Assembly (NCBI GenBank): GCA_001798455.1
Contig: MGSI01000014.1
Location: forward strand, 1-31,702
Reading direction: 5' to 3'
Origin: Deltaproteobacteria bacterium RIFCSPLOWO2_02_FULL_57_26
Lineage (GTDB): Bacteria > Desulfobacterota > Binatia > UBA9968
DNA length: 31,702 nucleotides
The number at the start of each line of letters is the position of its first letter. The stretch's first letter is position 1. Positions 6,573 through 14,431 of this stretch are shown one piece after another. The translations under genes and the position numbers were made by a program. The notes below the pieces were generated by a model. That model was given only the letters and a program-made list of their open reading frames with translations. It did no database searches and had not been told where the DNA came from.

Positions 6573-9017
6573 CCGGTCACTTTCCTGAACGAGCTGCTTT
6601 GGCGGTAGGGTCAGCTTTCTCCGCTTCTCCGCCTTCTCCAGAGCCAGCTCGAGCGCCGCGTCCACGGTTGGCAAGAACTCAAACCGGACACCTTCGCGTG
6701 CGGCCGCGGGGACTTCCTCTAAATCGTTCCGGTTTAGCTCCGGCAGCAGAATGCGGGCGATGCCGGCCCTTTTCGCCGCCAGAACCTTTTCCTTGATTCC
6801 CCCCACTGGTAATACTAGCCCGCGCAGGCTGATCTCGCCGGTCATCGCGACCTCATGGCTTACGCGCCTACCGGTAAAAAGGGAAACCAGGCAGACGAAG
6901 ATCGTGACCCCTGCGCTCGGACCATCCTTGGGAATCGCACCCGCCGGGATGTGCACGTGGATGTCGTGCTCTTGGAACACCCGCGGGTCGATCCCGAGCG
7001 TTGGGGCACGCGATTTAACCAGGCTCAACGCCGCCTGGGCGCTCTCTTTCATGACATCGCCGAGCTGGCCGGTGAGCGTAAGTTTACCGTCCCCCGGCAT
7101 CCTCGTAGCTTCGACAAACAAGATCTCTCCGCCGAAGGGGGTCCAGGCCAGGCCGGTAGCCACTCCTGGAAGGCTTGTGCGCAAAGCGATCTCGCCGAAG
7201 AATTTTGGCGGGCCCAGGTAGCTCGGGACCGCCTCGGCGCTCACACCGATCTTCTCCCCCAATCCCTCGGCAAAGCGCGTCGCCAGACTCCGGCAGATGG
7301 CGCCCACCTCGCGATCCAACTGGCGGACTCCGGCCTCGCGCGTGTAAGAGCGGATGATTTCCCGCAGCGCGTCGTCCGTAAAGGTCACCTGCTCCGGTTT
7401 GAGCCCATTTTCAGCGATTTGCCTAGGGACAAGATACCGGATGGCAATCGCTAGCTTCTCCTCTTCCGTGTAGCCGGGAAGCTCAAGGACTTCCATCCGA
7501 TCCCGCAGGGGGGCAGGGATCGCATCGAGCACGTTGGCCGTCGTGATGAAGAGGACCTGGCTTAAATCGAAAGGCACGCCCAAGTAATGGTCTTGGAACG
7601 TGGCATTTTGCGCCGGGTCGAGCACCTCCAACAGAGCTGCGGAAGGGTCGCCATGAAAACTGGCGCTTAGCTTGTCGACTTCATCCAACATGAAGACGGG
7701 ATTCTTCGTGCCCGCCTTGCGGATCCCCTGGATAATGTTCCCGGGCAGCGCGCCTACATAAGTGCGACGGTGACCCCGAATCTCCGCCTCATCGTGAACT
7801 CCCCCAAGGCTCTGCCGGATGAACTTGCGGTTCATCGCGCGGGCGATGCTCTGGCCGAGGGAGGTCTTCCCCACGCCCGGAGGACCCACGAAGCACAAGA
7901 TGGGGCTTTTGCCCTCCGGCTTGAGCTTTCTGACCGCCAGGAATTCCACGATACGTTTTTTGACTTTCTCCAGATCGTAATGATCGGCGTCCAGGATCCC
8001 GCGCGCCCTGGGCAAATCGATTTGCTCCTGCGAAGTGACGCTCCACGGAAGCTCCACCATCCAATCGAGGTAGTTGCGAATCACCGAATACTCGGCCGCC
8101 ACTTCGGGAATGCGCTCGAGCCGGGACAACTCCCGCTGCGCTTCCTTTTCGACCTCTCGCGGCATCTTGGCCGCCTCGATCTTTTGCCGCAACTCCTCGG
8201 TTTCGACCTTTTTTCCTTCCTCCTCGCCGAGCTCTCTTTGGATGGCCTTCAGCTGCTCGCGCAGAAAATAGTCCCGCTGCGCTTTAGACATGGCTTCTTT
8301 CGTTTCGGTGCCAATCTTCTTGCTCAACTCGAGCAGCTCGATTTGTTGCGCCAATTTTTCGCTTACCTTGCGAGCGCGCACGGCTGGGTCGAAAGTCGCC
8401 AGTATCTCCTGCTTGTCCGTCACGGGAAGATCGAGGGTGGACGTGATGATATCGATCAAGGCCAACGGATCCTCGATGCTTTCGATGGTCGACCGGAGCT
8501 CGCTCATGGGCTGGGGGAGCAGCGCCAAGGCCCGCGTCACTTCCTCGCGCAGATGCAAAATCCTCGCCTCAAACTCTTTCGTCTGGGGAATTTTCTCCTC
8601 GACCATGGAGACCCGGGCAATCAAAATGGGCTCGGTTTCCAGAAATTCCTTGATCTCGAAGCGCTGGCGACCCTGGACGATGATCTGGCGTTGGCCGTCC
8701 GCCAGGGAAAGCATGCGCAGGACGTCCGCGGCCGTGCCGACGGAGTAAAAGTCCTCGGGCTTTGGCGTCTCTGTTTTCGGGTCGCGCTGCGCGACGATCC
8801 CCACGGGCCGCTGTTGGCGCACCGCCTCCTCCACCGCTTGGAGGCTCGTCCTGCGGCCCACGACCAAGGGCATAAGCGTCGAGGGAAACAGCACCGTATT
8901 GCGCAGAGGCAGAATCACGAGCGCGCCCTCAGGCACCTGGATCCGAGCCTGCGGGCCCCGCGCTTCGCCCTCCGTGTTGCCGGAGGTTTCTTGTTTCTGA
9001 AATTCTCTTGCGTTCAT
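6531..9017 (-). CDS. lon: ATP-dependent protease Lon
   Basis: An 828-residue LonA protease, full length. The N-terminal substrate-binding domain starts at LVILPLRNTVLFPSTLMPLVVG, followed by a long helical linker. The AAA+ module has Walker A GPPGVGKT (Lys384) and Walker B VFMLDEVDK. The protease domain contains the catalytic Ser701 in KDGPSAG and the lysine pair of GGIKEK (about 742-744), the Ser-Lys dyad region. Lon hexamers degrade misfolded and regulatory proteins in the cytosol. The ATG overlaps the stop of the upstream hsp20-like gene (ATGA), so chaperone and protease are translationally coupled. The C-terminal tail of about 40 residues is basic and extends beyond the E. coli protein. 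Expression is probably from the sigma-70 promoter at 9497-9525. Confidence 0.97.
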   Translation of the reverse strand: MNAREFQKQETSGNTEGEARGPQARIQVPEGALVILPLRNTVLFPSTLMPLVVGRRTSLQAVEEAVRQQRPVGIVAQRDPKTETPKPEDFYSVGTAADVLRMLSLADGQRQIIVQGRQRFEIKEFLETEPILIARVSMVEEKIPQTKEFEARILHLREEVTRALALLPQPMSELRSTIESIEDPLALIDIITSTLDLPVTDKQEILATFDPAVRARKVSEKLAQQIELLELSKKIGTETKEAMSKAQRDYFLREQLKAIQRELGEEEGKKVETEELRQKIEAAKMPREVEKEAQRELSRLERIPEVAAEYSVIRNYLDWMVELPWSVTSQEQIDLPRARGILDADHYDLEKVKKRIVEFLAVRKLKPEGKSPILCFVGPPGVGKTSLGQSIARAMNRKFIRQSLGGVHDEAEIRGHRRTYVGALPGNIIQGIRKAGTKNPVFMLDEVDKLSASFHGDPSAALLEVLDPAQNATFQDHYLGVPFDLSQVLFITTANVLDAIPAPLRDRMEVLELPGYTEEEKLAIAIRYLVPRQIAENGLKPEQVTFTDDALREIIRSYTREAGVRQLDREVGAICRSLATRFAEGLGEKIGVSAEAVPSYLGPPKFFGEIALRTSLPGVATGLAWTPFGGEILFVEATRMPGDGKLTLTGQLGDVMKESAQAALSLVKSRAPTLGIDPRVFQEHDIHVHIPAGAIPKDGPSAGVTIFVCLVSLFTGRRVSHEVAMTGEISLRGLVLPVGGIKEKVLAAKRAGIARILLPELNRNDLEEVPAAAREGVRFEFLPTVDAALELALEKAEKRRKLTLPPKQLVQESDRARSASRKKRRAAF

Positions 9018-9442
9018 CGCTTCTTTCTTAGCTCGACGATCAAAAGACCGTCCTCAAGGCGCGTCGCCTCGATCGAAAGAAGGTCGGGGGCGGGCAAGCG
9101 GATCCGCCGTTCGAAGCGTCCGAGCGGGATTTCCCAGGTCTTAAGCTCTCCCTGATGGCAGCAATTCGGCAGCGAGCCTTCACCGGCGATGACGAGCTCG
9201 CCGCCTTCCAAGCGGGCCTCCATGCGATCCGCCGCCACCCCAGGCAAGGCGGAAATCACCCAGAACATCCCCTCGCCTTCGACCACGTTCACGGCCGGAG
9301 CCCAACAGGAAGCTCGGCCCGATGATCCATGGTAGGGCGGACCGGCGCTGATTTGCAAAAAATTTCTCTGGATGCGCTCGGCTTGCTGGAGCAGATCGCT
9401 CGCCCGCTGCCACATCAGAGTTTCCCATGGACGTGACGCCAT
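9014..9442 (-). CDS. Hsp20-like small heat-shock protein (divergent)
   Basis: A 142-residue protein with an alpha-crystallin-like domain (about 48-140): PAVNVVEGEGMFWVISALPGVAADRMEARLEGGELVIAGEG, then IPLGRFERRIRLP and the final strand TRLEDGLLIVELRKK. It lacks the C-terminal extension and I-x-I anchor, so oligomerisation may differ from typical Hsp20. The start at 9442 is favoured over an upstream in-frame codon because GGGGAGG lies about seven bases before it and a sigma-70 promoter lies just upstream. The TGA overlaps the lon ATG by four bases. The pair may feed chaperone-held substrates to Lon, but that is inference. Two neighbouring Cys (NCCHQGE) are unusual. Confidence 0.82.
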   Translation of the reverse strand: MASRPWETLMWQRASDLLQQAERIQRNFLQISAGPPYHGSSGRASCWAPAVNVVEGEGMFWVISALPGVAADRMEARLEGGELVIAGEGSLPNCCHQGELKTWEIPLGRFERRIRLPAPDLLSIEATRLEDGLLIVELRKKR

Positions 9443-9496
9443 AGTCTTCCTCCCCCCCGCTTTGCGTTGCGCTGAAATTTTCGCGCCGGCCTTTTC

Positions 9497-9525
9497 AGCG
9501 TAGGCTGCGAGCAACGGGTTGTCAA
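9497..9525 (-). promoter_or_regulatory. Sigma-70-like promoter of hsp20-like/lon
   Basis: On minus, TTGACA (9525-9520) is separated by 17 bases from TACGCT (9502-9497). The -35 box is perfect and the -10 box is moderate. The predicted start near 9490 gives a leader of about 48 bases. No sigma-54 site is seen for this pair. Confidence 0.55.
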
Positions 9526-9546
9526 GGTAACGCACGCCTTTGCCGC

Positions 9547-9756
9547 TCCCTGGTAGCCCGCGATGGTGGGGGCAGAACCCTGGCTGCGCGCGCTCATATA
9601 GGTAAGCACTTCATCCGAATAGAAGAAACAGGTCGCGTAGCAGCCGTAGCGCCCGAAAGCCTCAACGAGCTTCGGAACCTCGGCAATCGAAACCACGTGA
9701 TTGCGAAAGCCTTTTTGGTAATGGGCAGCGAAATCGACTAGGTGAAAACGGAGCAT
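9547..9756 (-). pseudogene. Truncated gene fragment, possibly primase-like
   Basis: The minus frame from ATG 9756 reads as plausible protein for about 70 residues (MLRFHLVDFAAHYQKGFRNH, then GRYGCYATCFFYSDEVLTYM and APTIAGYQG). It then becomes low-quality, Lys/Arg-rich translation that runs into the promoter and start of the hsp20-like gene. The break at about 9547 looks like a deletion end. The GCYAT-x-FFYSDE pattern vaguely recalls archaeal/eukaryotic-type small primase-like proteins, but I would not rely on that. A short functional protein cannot be excluded. Confidence 0.4.
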
Positions 9757-9800
9757 GATTTTATTTTACACCTCATCTGGGAAGAGCCGAAGGAACAACA

Positions 9801-10004
9801 GTGCATTTTCCATACCAGACTTCTAGGATAACTCTTCCCATCGGCAAGCTGCCTATGGACCTTCTCGAGCAGCTGCTCAAGCGCTACTCCGTCAAGGACG
9901 ACCGCGTGGTGGTCGGGCCGGAAGTAGGGGAAGATGCCGCAGTGGTCGATATTGGGGGGCCCAACTAGTTAATCGCGGAGACCGATCCCATCACCTTCAC
10001 GGCT
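9801..10004 (+). pseudogene. HypE/AIR-synthase-family N-terminal remnant
   Basis: From GTG 9801 (AAGGA seven bases upstream) the frame reads TLPIGKLPMDLLEQLLKRY, then VVVGPEVGEDAAVVDIGGPN, a TAG stop at 9966-9968, and after the stop LIAETDPITFTA in the same frame. This is the N-terminal signature of HypE/ThiL/PurM-type ATP-binding enzymes: GKLP..LL, VGPGVGEDAAV, then the T-D-P-I-T-F substrate/ATP segment. The in-frame stop and loss of the remaining 270 or so residues mark it as a dead fragment. The sigma-54 promoter of the BON gene lies just past its end. Confidence 0.7.
9803..9817 (-). promoter_or_regulatory. Weak sigma-54-like site before the truncated gene
   Basis: On minus: TGGTATGGAAAATGC, only seven of ten fixed positions, but with conserved GG and GC at correct spacing and about 46 bases upstream of the ATG at 9756. 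It may be a decayed relic matching the decayed gene. Confidence 0.3.
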
Positions 10005-10039
10005 GGACGCAAAGGACGGTCCCGTCCGGATCTGAAGGT

Positions 10040-10054
10040 TGGCACGCGGTCTGC
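10040..10054 (+). promoter_or_regulatory. Sigma-54 promoter of the BON-domain gene
   Basis: TGGCACGCGGTCTGC matches nine of ten fixed positions, with the only change at the first T of TTGC. The transcript start near 10066 gives a 47-base leader ending in AAAGGGGGG before the ATG at 10113. Confidence 0.75.
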
Positions 10055-10112
10055 ATCTTTCTCCGCCGAACCTCTGGCTACGAATGCGCGCAAGGTACAA
10101 AGGGGGGCTTTC

Positions 10113-10841
10113 ATGGAGGCCAAAGACAGGGTTCTCAAAGAGTTGCGGGCGGCCCTGGAGCACGAGCGCCGCATCAACCTCCATCGTTATCCGATTAAGC
10201 TTCGCATGATCGACGATGATCTCGTTCTCGAAGGGGAGGTGGAAAACATCGCAGCCAAAAAATTGGCCCTGGAATTCGCTGGGGCTGCGCACTCCATCCA
10301 CCGGATCGTGGATCGCCTGCGAGTTGCCCCCGCGGCGCCCATGGGCGACGCCGAGATCCGAGATCACGTGTGCCGTGCCCTGCTCCAGGAACCTGCGCTA
10401 ACTGCCTCCGCGATCCGTATGAAATCCAGGGATCAAGCGGTAACCATCCGGGAGCCGGAATCCGAGCCGGCCGGAGAGATCGTTGTAGAGGTGGATGACG
10501 GGGTGGTGATTCTGAACGGGCAAGTCCAAAGCCTCTCACACAAGCGTCTGGCCGGGGTGCTCGCCTGGTGGGTGCCGGGCAGCCGGGACGTCATAAACGG
10601 CTTGGAAGAAGTTCCTCCGCAGCAAGACAACGATGACGAGGTGGCCGACGCCGTGCGCCTGGTGTTGGAAAAAGACCCCTTCGTGCGGGCCGACCAAATC
10701 AGCGTCCACGTGCGCAACTACGTGGTAACCTTGGACGGCCTCGTCCCGGACGAAAAGGTCAAGGAAATGACCGAGTTTGACGTCTGGTACGTTTTCGGCG
10801 TTGATCGAGTGGTCAATCGCCTCAGGCAGGAGAGACCCTAA
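10113..10841 (+). CDS. Triple BON-domain protein
   Basis: A 242-residue protein with three BON-like modules (about 1-70, 85-165 and 172-240), each with the helix then V-x-L-x-G-x-V strand pattern: DDLVLEGEVENIAAKKLAL, DDGVVILNGQVQSLSHKRLA and VRNYVVTLDGLVPDEKVKEM, followed by I-H-R-I-V-D-R-L or V-D-R-V-V-N-R-L. BON domains bind membranes or ligands; OsmY is the stress-linked example, but it is periplasmic. Here I see no signal peptide or transmembrane segment, so it is probably cytosolic or peripheral. AAAGGGGGGC supports the start. A sigma-54 promoter lies 59 bases upstream, placing it in the island regulon. Confidence 0.82.
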   Translation: MEAKDRVLKELRAALEHERRINLHRYPIKLRMIDDDLVLEGEVENIAAKKLALEFAGAAHSIHRIVDRLRVAPAAPMGDAEIRDHVCRALLQEPALTASAIRMKSRDQAVTIREPESEPAGEIVVEVDDGVVILNGQVQSLSHKRLAGVLAWWVPGSRDVINGLEEVPPQQDNDDEVADAVRLVLEKDPFVRADQISVHVRNYVVTLDGLVPDEKVKEMTEFDVWYVFGVDRVVNRLRQERP

Positions 10842-10922
10842 GGCAAGCAACAAATCTCCCGGTTGCCGATGAGGAGCAGGAAAAACCCTTTGCCCCTTGG
10901 CACCGATTCCGCGCGGCGGAGT

Positions 10923-11171
10923 TTATTTTTCTTCCGGAGTCGGGCCGCTAGAAGGGACAAAGTCTTTTCCCTCTTCGGCGCACTCCACACAGAACCGCGT
11001 GGCGGGAAGAAAGCACAGCCGGGCGATCGGAATTTCCTGCCCGCAACGCAGGCACTTGCCATAGCTGCCGGTTGAAACCCGCGTGAACCTGGCAGAACAA
11101 TAATTTTCTCTCGGGGAGAGCAAGATTCTTCTGAAAGTTGAAAGTGCTGACCGGGGGTTTTTCTCATTCAT
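10923..11171 (-). pseudogene. DksA/TraR zinc-finger fragment
   Basis: From ATG 11171 an 82-residue frame contains TGSYGKCLRCGQEIPIARL and then FCVECAEEG, the C4 zinc finger of DksA/TraR family regulators (C-x2-C ... C-x2-C with Y-G-x-C and the R-L motif). DksA factors enter the RNA polymerase secondary channel and modulate stringent control. The usual N-terminal coiled coil with its acidic tip is missing or replaced by a short, unrelated-looking stretch, and no good ribosome binding site precedes the ATG. It is best read as a decayed dksA-like gene, but TraR-size proteins of about 73 residues are functional, so an active short form is possible. Confidence 0.55.
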
Positions 11172-11245
11172 GAAAAAGCCTAACCTTCGTCCCGTCCAAG
11201 TCACCCGTAGCCAAAGGCATTTTCCGCCCGTGTCTTCTAGACGGT

Positions 11246-11260
11246 TGGCATGGATTATGC
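11246..11260 (+). promoter_or_regulatory. Sigma-54 promoter of the CBS/GNAT/hydrolase unit
   Basis: TGGCATGGATTATGC matches eight of ten fixed positions with correct spacing. The predicted start is near 11272. The ATG at 11250 lies inside the -24 element, so the small downstream frame must start later if this promoter is used. Confidence 0.6.
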
Positions 11261-11279
11261 TCAACTTTGGTCTGACTTA

Positions 11280-11438
11280 ATGAAGCCCACGCTCGCCGAG
11301 ATGAAGAAGGGTATACGCAAGAAACTCGGAAGGATTCCCCTCCCGCGAAAACGCAGCGGTCCGCAGAGCACGAAAAAGGGCAAGAAGGGCTACAACCGAA
11401 AGCTCCAGAAAAAACGCCGCAACAGGGAGCTATGGTAG
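11280..11438 (+). CDS. Small basic protein, unknown (weak ArfA-like tail)
   Basis: A 52-residue, strongly basic frame that can also start at ATG 11250 (62 residues). I prefer 11280 because the likely transcript starts near 11272, although this leaves almost no leader and no clear ribosome binding site; ATG 11301 is a third choice. The C-terminal half, KKGKKGYNRKLQKKRRN, resembles the K-G-K-G-S-Y-x-R-K patch of the ribosome-rescue factor ArfA, but the rest does not obviously match. The stop overlaps the start of the CBS gene (ATGGTAG), so coupled translation is likely. It is probably nucleic-acid or ribosome binding, judging from charge only. Confidence 0.45.
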   Translation: MKPTLAEMKKGIRKKLGRIPLPRKRSGPQSTKKGKKGYNRKLQKKRRNRELW

Positions 11439-11890
11439 CGGAACTCAAAAGAGCCCAGGTAAAAGCCGGACACATATCCTTCACGGATAAGACCGTCCGC
11501 GAGATCATGACGACCGAGGTGGTTACGCTGTCAGCCGACGACACGCTACGGCTCGCCTACGACATCATGGCTTTGGCGAACCTGCGCTTTTTCCCGGTCC
11601 TGCAGGCAGAGAAGATTATCGGTGTGGTGAGCTGGGTCGACCTGATGCGCGCCTCCCTGGCCTCCGCGGTCCGCCGCGGACAGCAGCCGCTGCGAGAGGC
11701 TCTCGGCTCCGTTGCTATCAGAGACGTGACCATGGGGTCTCCGATCAACATCTCGGCAAATCTCACGATACGGGAAGCCGCGCGGATCATGGTGGAAAAA
11801 CGCGCAGAATGCCTGCTCGTGGTCGAAGGAGAAGCTTTGATCGGGCTGGCGACGCGCACGGATCTGTTGAGGGAGGTGGCCAAATCGTGA
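11432..11890 (+). CDS. CBS-domain pair protein
   Basis: A 152-residue protein made almost entirely of two CBS domains (about 20-78 and 95-150). Domain 1 is VREIMTTEVVTLSADDTLRLAYDIM with IIGVVSWVDLMR; domain 2 is IRDVTMGSPINISANLTIREAARIMVEKRAECLLVVEG with LIGLATRTDLLRE. Such stand-alone Bateman modules sense adenosine nucleotides (AMP, ATP or SAM) and regulate partners. AGGGAG lies directly before the ATG. It begins inside the stop of the small basic gene and is followed after 75 bases by a GNAT gene. Transcription probably comes from the sigma-54 site at 11246. Confidence 0.9.
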   Translation: MVAELKRAQVKAGHISFTDKTVREIMTTEVVTLSADDTLRLAYDIMALANLRFFPVLQAEKIIGVVSWVDLMRASLASAVRRGQQPLREALGSVAIRDVTMGSPINISANLTIREAARIMVEKRAECLLVVEGEALIGLATRTDLLREVAKS

Positions 11891-11965
11891 GCAAGGCATT
11901 AGGAAGCCTGCGGACTACGGGAACGCAAAAACTATCGTCTTCCTTCGCATTCCGAACGTAAGCGT

Positions 11966-12547
11966 ATGGCCCGAAGAGCAAGAAATCGGCAAATCAAGAT
12001 CCGGGAGATGAAGGTTGATGATATCTCGGATGTCTATCGGCTGGGATACCGGCTGTTTCACAGCCTTGAGCCCACGACGCTTTACCGGACTTGGGACGCC
12101 TACGAGGTCACAACCAACTTCAACCAGGACCCAAGATTATCTCTGGTGGCAGAAGCCCCGAGCGGGAAAATCACGGCCTTCGCCCTCGGAACCACCTACG
12201 AAAAAGAATCCGGAAGCTGGAAGTACGGTCATCTTCTATGGATTGGGGTCAGCCCAAGATGGCAGCGAGCTCACGTGGGAGCCCAGCTCTATCACGAGAT
12301 GGAACGCCGCATGCACCAGGACGGAGTCCGAATGGTGTTCATGGACGCGGCCAGATCCAACACCAGCGCCGTCAGATTTTTCAAACGGATGGGCTACGGC
12401 AGGCCAGAGACCGAAGTCTGGATGAGCAAGGTCATCCAAGCACAGCCGAGGAAAAAGAAGACGGCAGGCGAGGGCAAGGTCGGCTTGTCGAAACGTCTGC
12501 GCCGGAAGCGAGGTGGACCATGGCACGAGAGCGCACGGAGCAGTTGA
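11966..12547 (+). CDS. GNAT-family N-acetyltransferase
   Basis: A 193-residue protein with a GNAT fold over about 8-155. Its N-terminus is IKIREMKVDDISDVYRLGY. Motif A carries the acetyl-CoA pyrophosphate loop in WIGVSPRWQRAHVGAQLY (R/Q-x-x-G-x-G/A form), and motif B is ARSNTSAVRFFKRMGY. It would transfer acetyl from acetyl-CoA to an amine; the substrate is unknown, and the family includes RimI-like protein acetylases. The last 40 residues are Lys/Arg-rich and probably disordered. The ribosome binding site is weak. The 3' end overlaps the hydrolase start by 28 bases, so the two genes are coupled. Confidence 0.85.
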   Translation: MARRARNRQIKIREMKVDDISDVYRLGYRLFHSLEPTTLYRTWDAYEVTTNFNQDPRLSLVAEAPSGKITAFALGTTYEKESGSWKYGHLLWIGVSPRWQRAHVGAQLYHEMERRMHQDGVRMVFMDAARSNTSAVRFFKRMGYGRPETEVWMSKVIQAQPRKKKTAGEGKVGLSKRLRRKRGGPWHESARSS

Positions 12548-13185
12548 TCCACATACCTGTGGATGCCATCCGGCTCGAAGGGATGCTGGGGATCCCGGCA
12601 GGAACCGCCGGGGTCGTTCTGTTCGCCCACGGAAGCGGCAGCAGCCGGCTCAGCCCCCGAAACAATTTTGTCGCACGGCTTCTGAGGGATGCGGGATTGG
12701 GAACCTTGCTGATGGATCTTCTCACGAGGGAGGAGGACACAACCTACGAGACCCGTTTCGACATCGATCTGCTGACCCGGCGACTCGAAGCCGCGACGAA
12801 GTGGCTCGCGAGCCAAACCGAGACCCAAGATCTCAAGCTCGGATACTTTGGAGCCAGCACCGGAGCGGCAGCGGCGCTCCAGGCGGCTGCCGCCCTGGGG
12901 CCGATGATCAACGCGGTCGTATCCCGCGGCGGTCGACCCGATCTGGCGTGGTCGGCTTTGGGACTAGTAGAGGCTCCCACCCTGTTGATCGTCGGCGAGA
13001 TCGATTTCTCCGTTGTTGAGCTCAATCAGCGGGCCTACAAGGAACTCAAAGCCGAAAAACAGTTAGTCCTCGTGCCCGGCGCGACCCATCTATTCGAGGA
13101 GCCAGGCGCGCTCGAAGAGGTGGCGCACCTGGCCTCAGAGTGGTTCAACCGCTACCTGCGGGCGAAATCGTCTCGCGGGCCGTAA
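12520..13185 (+). CDS. Alpha/beta hydrolase (dienelactone hydrolase-like)
   Basis: A 221-residue cytosolic hydrolase. The nucleophile elbow is G-A-S-T-G with Ser113, and the likely triad is completed by Asp162 (VGEIDFSV) and His190 (PGATHLFEEP). The oxyanion loop is HGSGSSRLSPRN. The substrate is unknown. In related genomes such hydrolases often neighbour or fuse to the phosphoribosyltransferase seen here at 18783; that is recollection, not something this sequence shows. The start is chosen at ATG 12520, preceded by GAGGTGG; the longer upstream frame is the shadow of the GNAT gene. Confidence 0.87.
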   Translation: MARERTEQLIHIPVDAIRLEGMLGIPAGTAGVVLFAHGSGSSRLSPRNNFVARLLRDAGLGTLLMDLLTREEDTTYETRFDIDLLTRRLEAATKWLASQTETQDLKLGYFGASTGAAAALQAAAALGPMINAVVSRGGRPDLAWSALGLVEAPTLLIVGEIDFSVVELNQRAYKELKAEKQLVLVPGATHLFEEPGALEEVAHLASEWFNRYLRAKSSRGP

Positions 13186-13225
13186 CGTAAAAATGCCTAC
13201 TCCGCGGACGGGAAATGGTGCTCTC

Positions 13226-14425
13226 TCATTCCGCTCTGAGCGCTTCTAGGGGATCCAGTTCGGCGGCCCGGCGGGCCGGCAGCACGCCGGCCGCCAGCCC
13301 CACAACGAGCGCCAAGAGTTCACCGACGACGACATAGCCCCACGAAGTCCGAACCGGCATGGCGGGCACTATCGTCGTAAGGATCTGCGCTAGCCCGACG
13401 CCGAGCACAAGCCCCGCAAGTCCCCCAATCCCCGCCAACACCACAGCCTCCCCGAGAAACAGCTTCACTATCTGACCCTTTTCCGCTCCCAGCGCACGCA
13501 GCAAGCCGATTTCCGCGGTACGCTCGCTGACCGCGATTGTCATGATCGTCAGGACCCCTACCCCGCCAACCAGCAAGGAGATGCCCCCAAGCGCGCCAAC
13601 CGCAAGGGTCAGCACGTTGAGGATCGAGCTTAGAACATCGAGCATCTGCTTCTGCGTGATAATCGTAAAATCCTCGTGGCCGTGCCGGGAGATGAGCAGC
13701 CGCTTAACGTCGGCGACGAGCCGGTCCAAGGAGGCGTTGGGCTCGTAGAGGAGATCGATTTCCATGAGGCTCTCGCGATTGAAAAGCTCCAGCGCCTTGG
13801 CTGCCGGCAGATAGACCGCATCGTCAAGATCGAAGCCCAAGAACTGACCCTTAGACGCCATGACTCCGATCACCCGGTAGCGGTCGCCGCCCACGCGGAT
13901 GCGCTGGCCCAAGGGATTTTCCCTCCCAAACAGTTCGTCGCGCAGCTTGCTCCCGAGCACGACGAAGGCGCGAGCGCTGCCCTGATCGTCTGCGGGGAGA
14001 AACTGTCCTGTGGTCACGTTGATCTTCCAGACCGCGGGCGCCTCGGGCCCGACCCCGAATACAAAGGCGCGCCGGCCTCTGCGCGCCGCCTGCACCAGGG
14101 CATTGCCCTGGACCACAGGGACCGCGCCAACCACGCCGTTGATCCGAGCTAGCGCCGCCGCGTCAGACAACGAGAGCGGACGCACAGTGCTGATGATCCC
14201 CCCGGAGACACCAAAGGTCGCGGTCTTACCGGGAACCACCGCCAGCAAGTTGGTGCCGAATTGCGTAAACTCAGCCAAAACAAAGCGATGGACGCCTTCA
14301 CCAATAGAGGTGAGAAGCACGACCGCGGCAACACCCACGGCGATGCCCAGCGCGGTAAGTAGCGAACGCAGGCGCTGGGCCCGCAACGCGCCTACGGACA
14401 GACCGACCAGATCTTTGAGCCGCAC
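13226..14425 (-). CDS. ABC transporter permease, MacB/FtsX type (second copy)
   Basis: A 399-residue inner-membrane permease. Transmembrane helix 1 (about 20-42: LTALGIAVGVAAVVLLTSIG) is followed by a large extracytoplasmic MacB-PCD domain (about 45-265), then three helices (about 275-300, 325-350 and 360-385) of the FtsX core, with the conserved VSERTAEIGLLRALGA coupling segment. The start is GTG at 14425 with GGAGG nine bases upstream; the upstream permease stops seven bases before it. It probably pairs with the other permease as a heterodimer served by the ATPase at 15634. Confidence 0.9.
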   Translation of the reverse strand: MRLKDLVGLSVGALRAQRLRSLLTALGIAVGVAAVVLLTSIGEGVHRFVLAEFTQFGTNLLAVVPGKTATFGVSGGIISTVRPLSLSDAAALARINGVVGAVPVVQGNALVQAARRGRRAFVFGVGPEAPAVWKINVTTGQFLPADDQGSARAFVVLGSKLRDELFGRENPLGQRIRVGGDRYRVIGVMASKGQFLGFDLDDAVYLPAAKALELFNRESLMEIDLLYEPNASLDRLVADVKRLLISRHGHEDFTIITQKQMLDVLSSILNVLTLAVGALGGISLLVGGVGVLTIMTIAVSERTAEIGLLRALGAEKGQIVKLFLGEAVVLAGIGGLAGLVLGVGLAQILTTIVPAMPVRTSWGYVVVGELLALVVGLAAGVLPARRAAELDPLEALRAE

Positions 14426-14431
14426 CTTTTC

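Noticed and set aside
7770..9155. 461-residue plus-strand frame antisense to lon
   Set aside because: It lies wholly opposite a clear, full-length Lon and the adjacent Hsp20-like gene. Its composition (Leu, Asp, His and Gln rich) is that of a GC-rich antisense shadow.
12091..12519. N-terminal extension of the alpha/beta hydrolase
   Set aside because: It overlaps the GNAT gene in another frame and resembles no hydrolase N-terminus. ATG 12520 has a good ribosome binding site.
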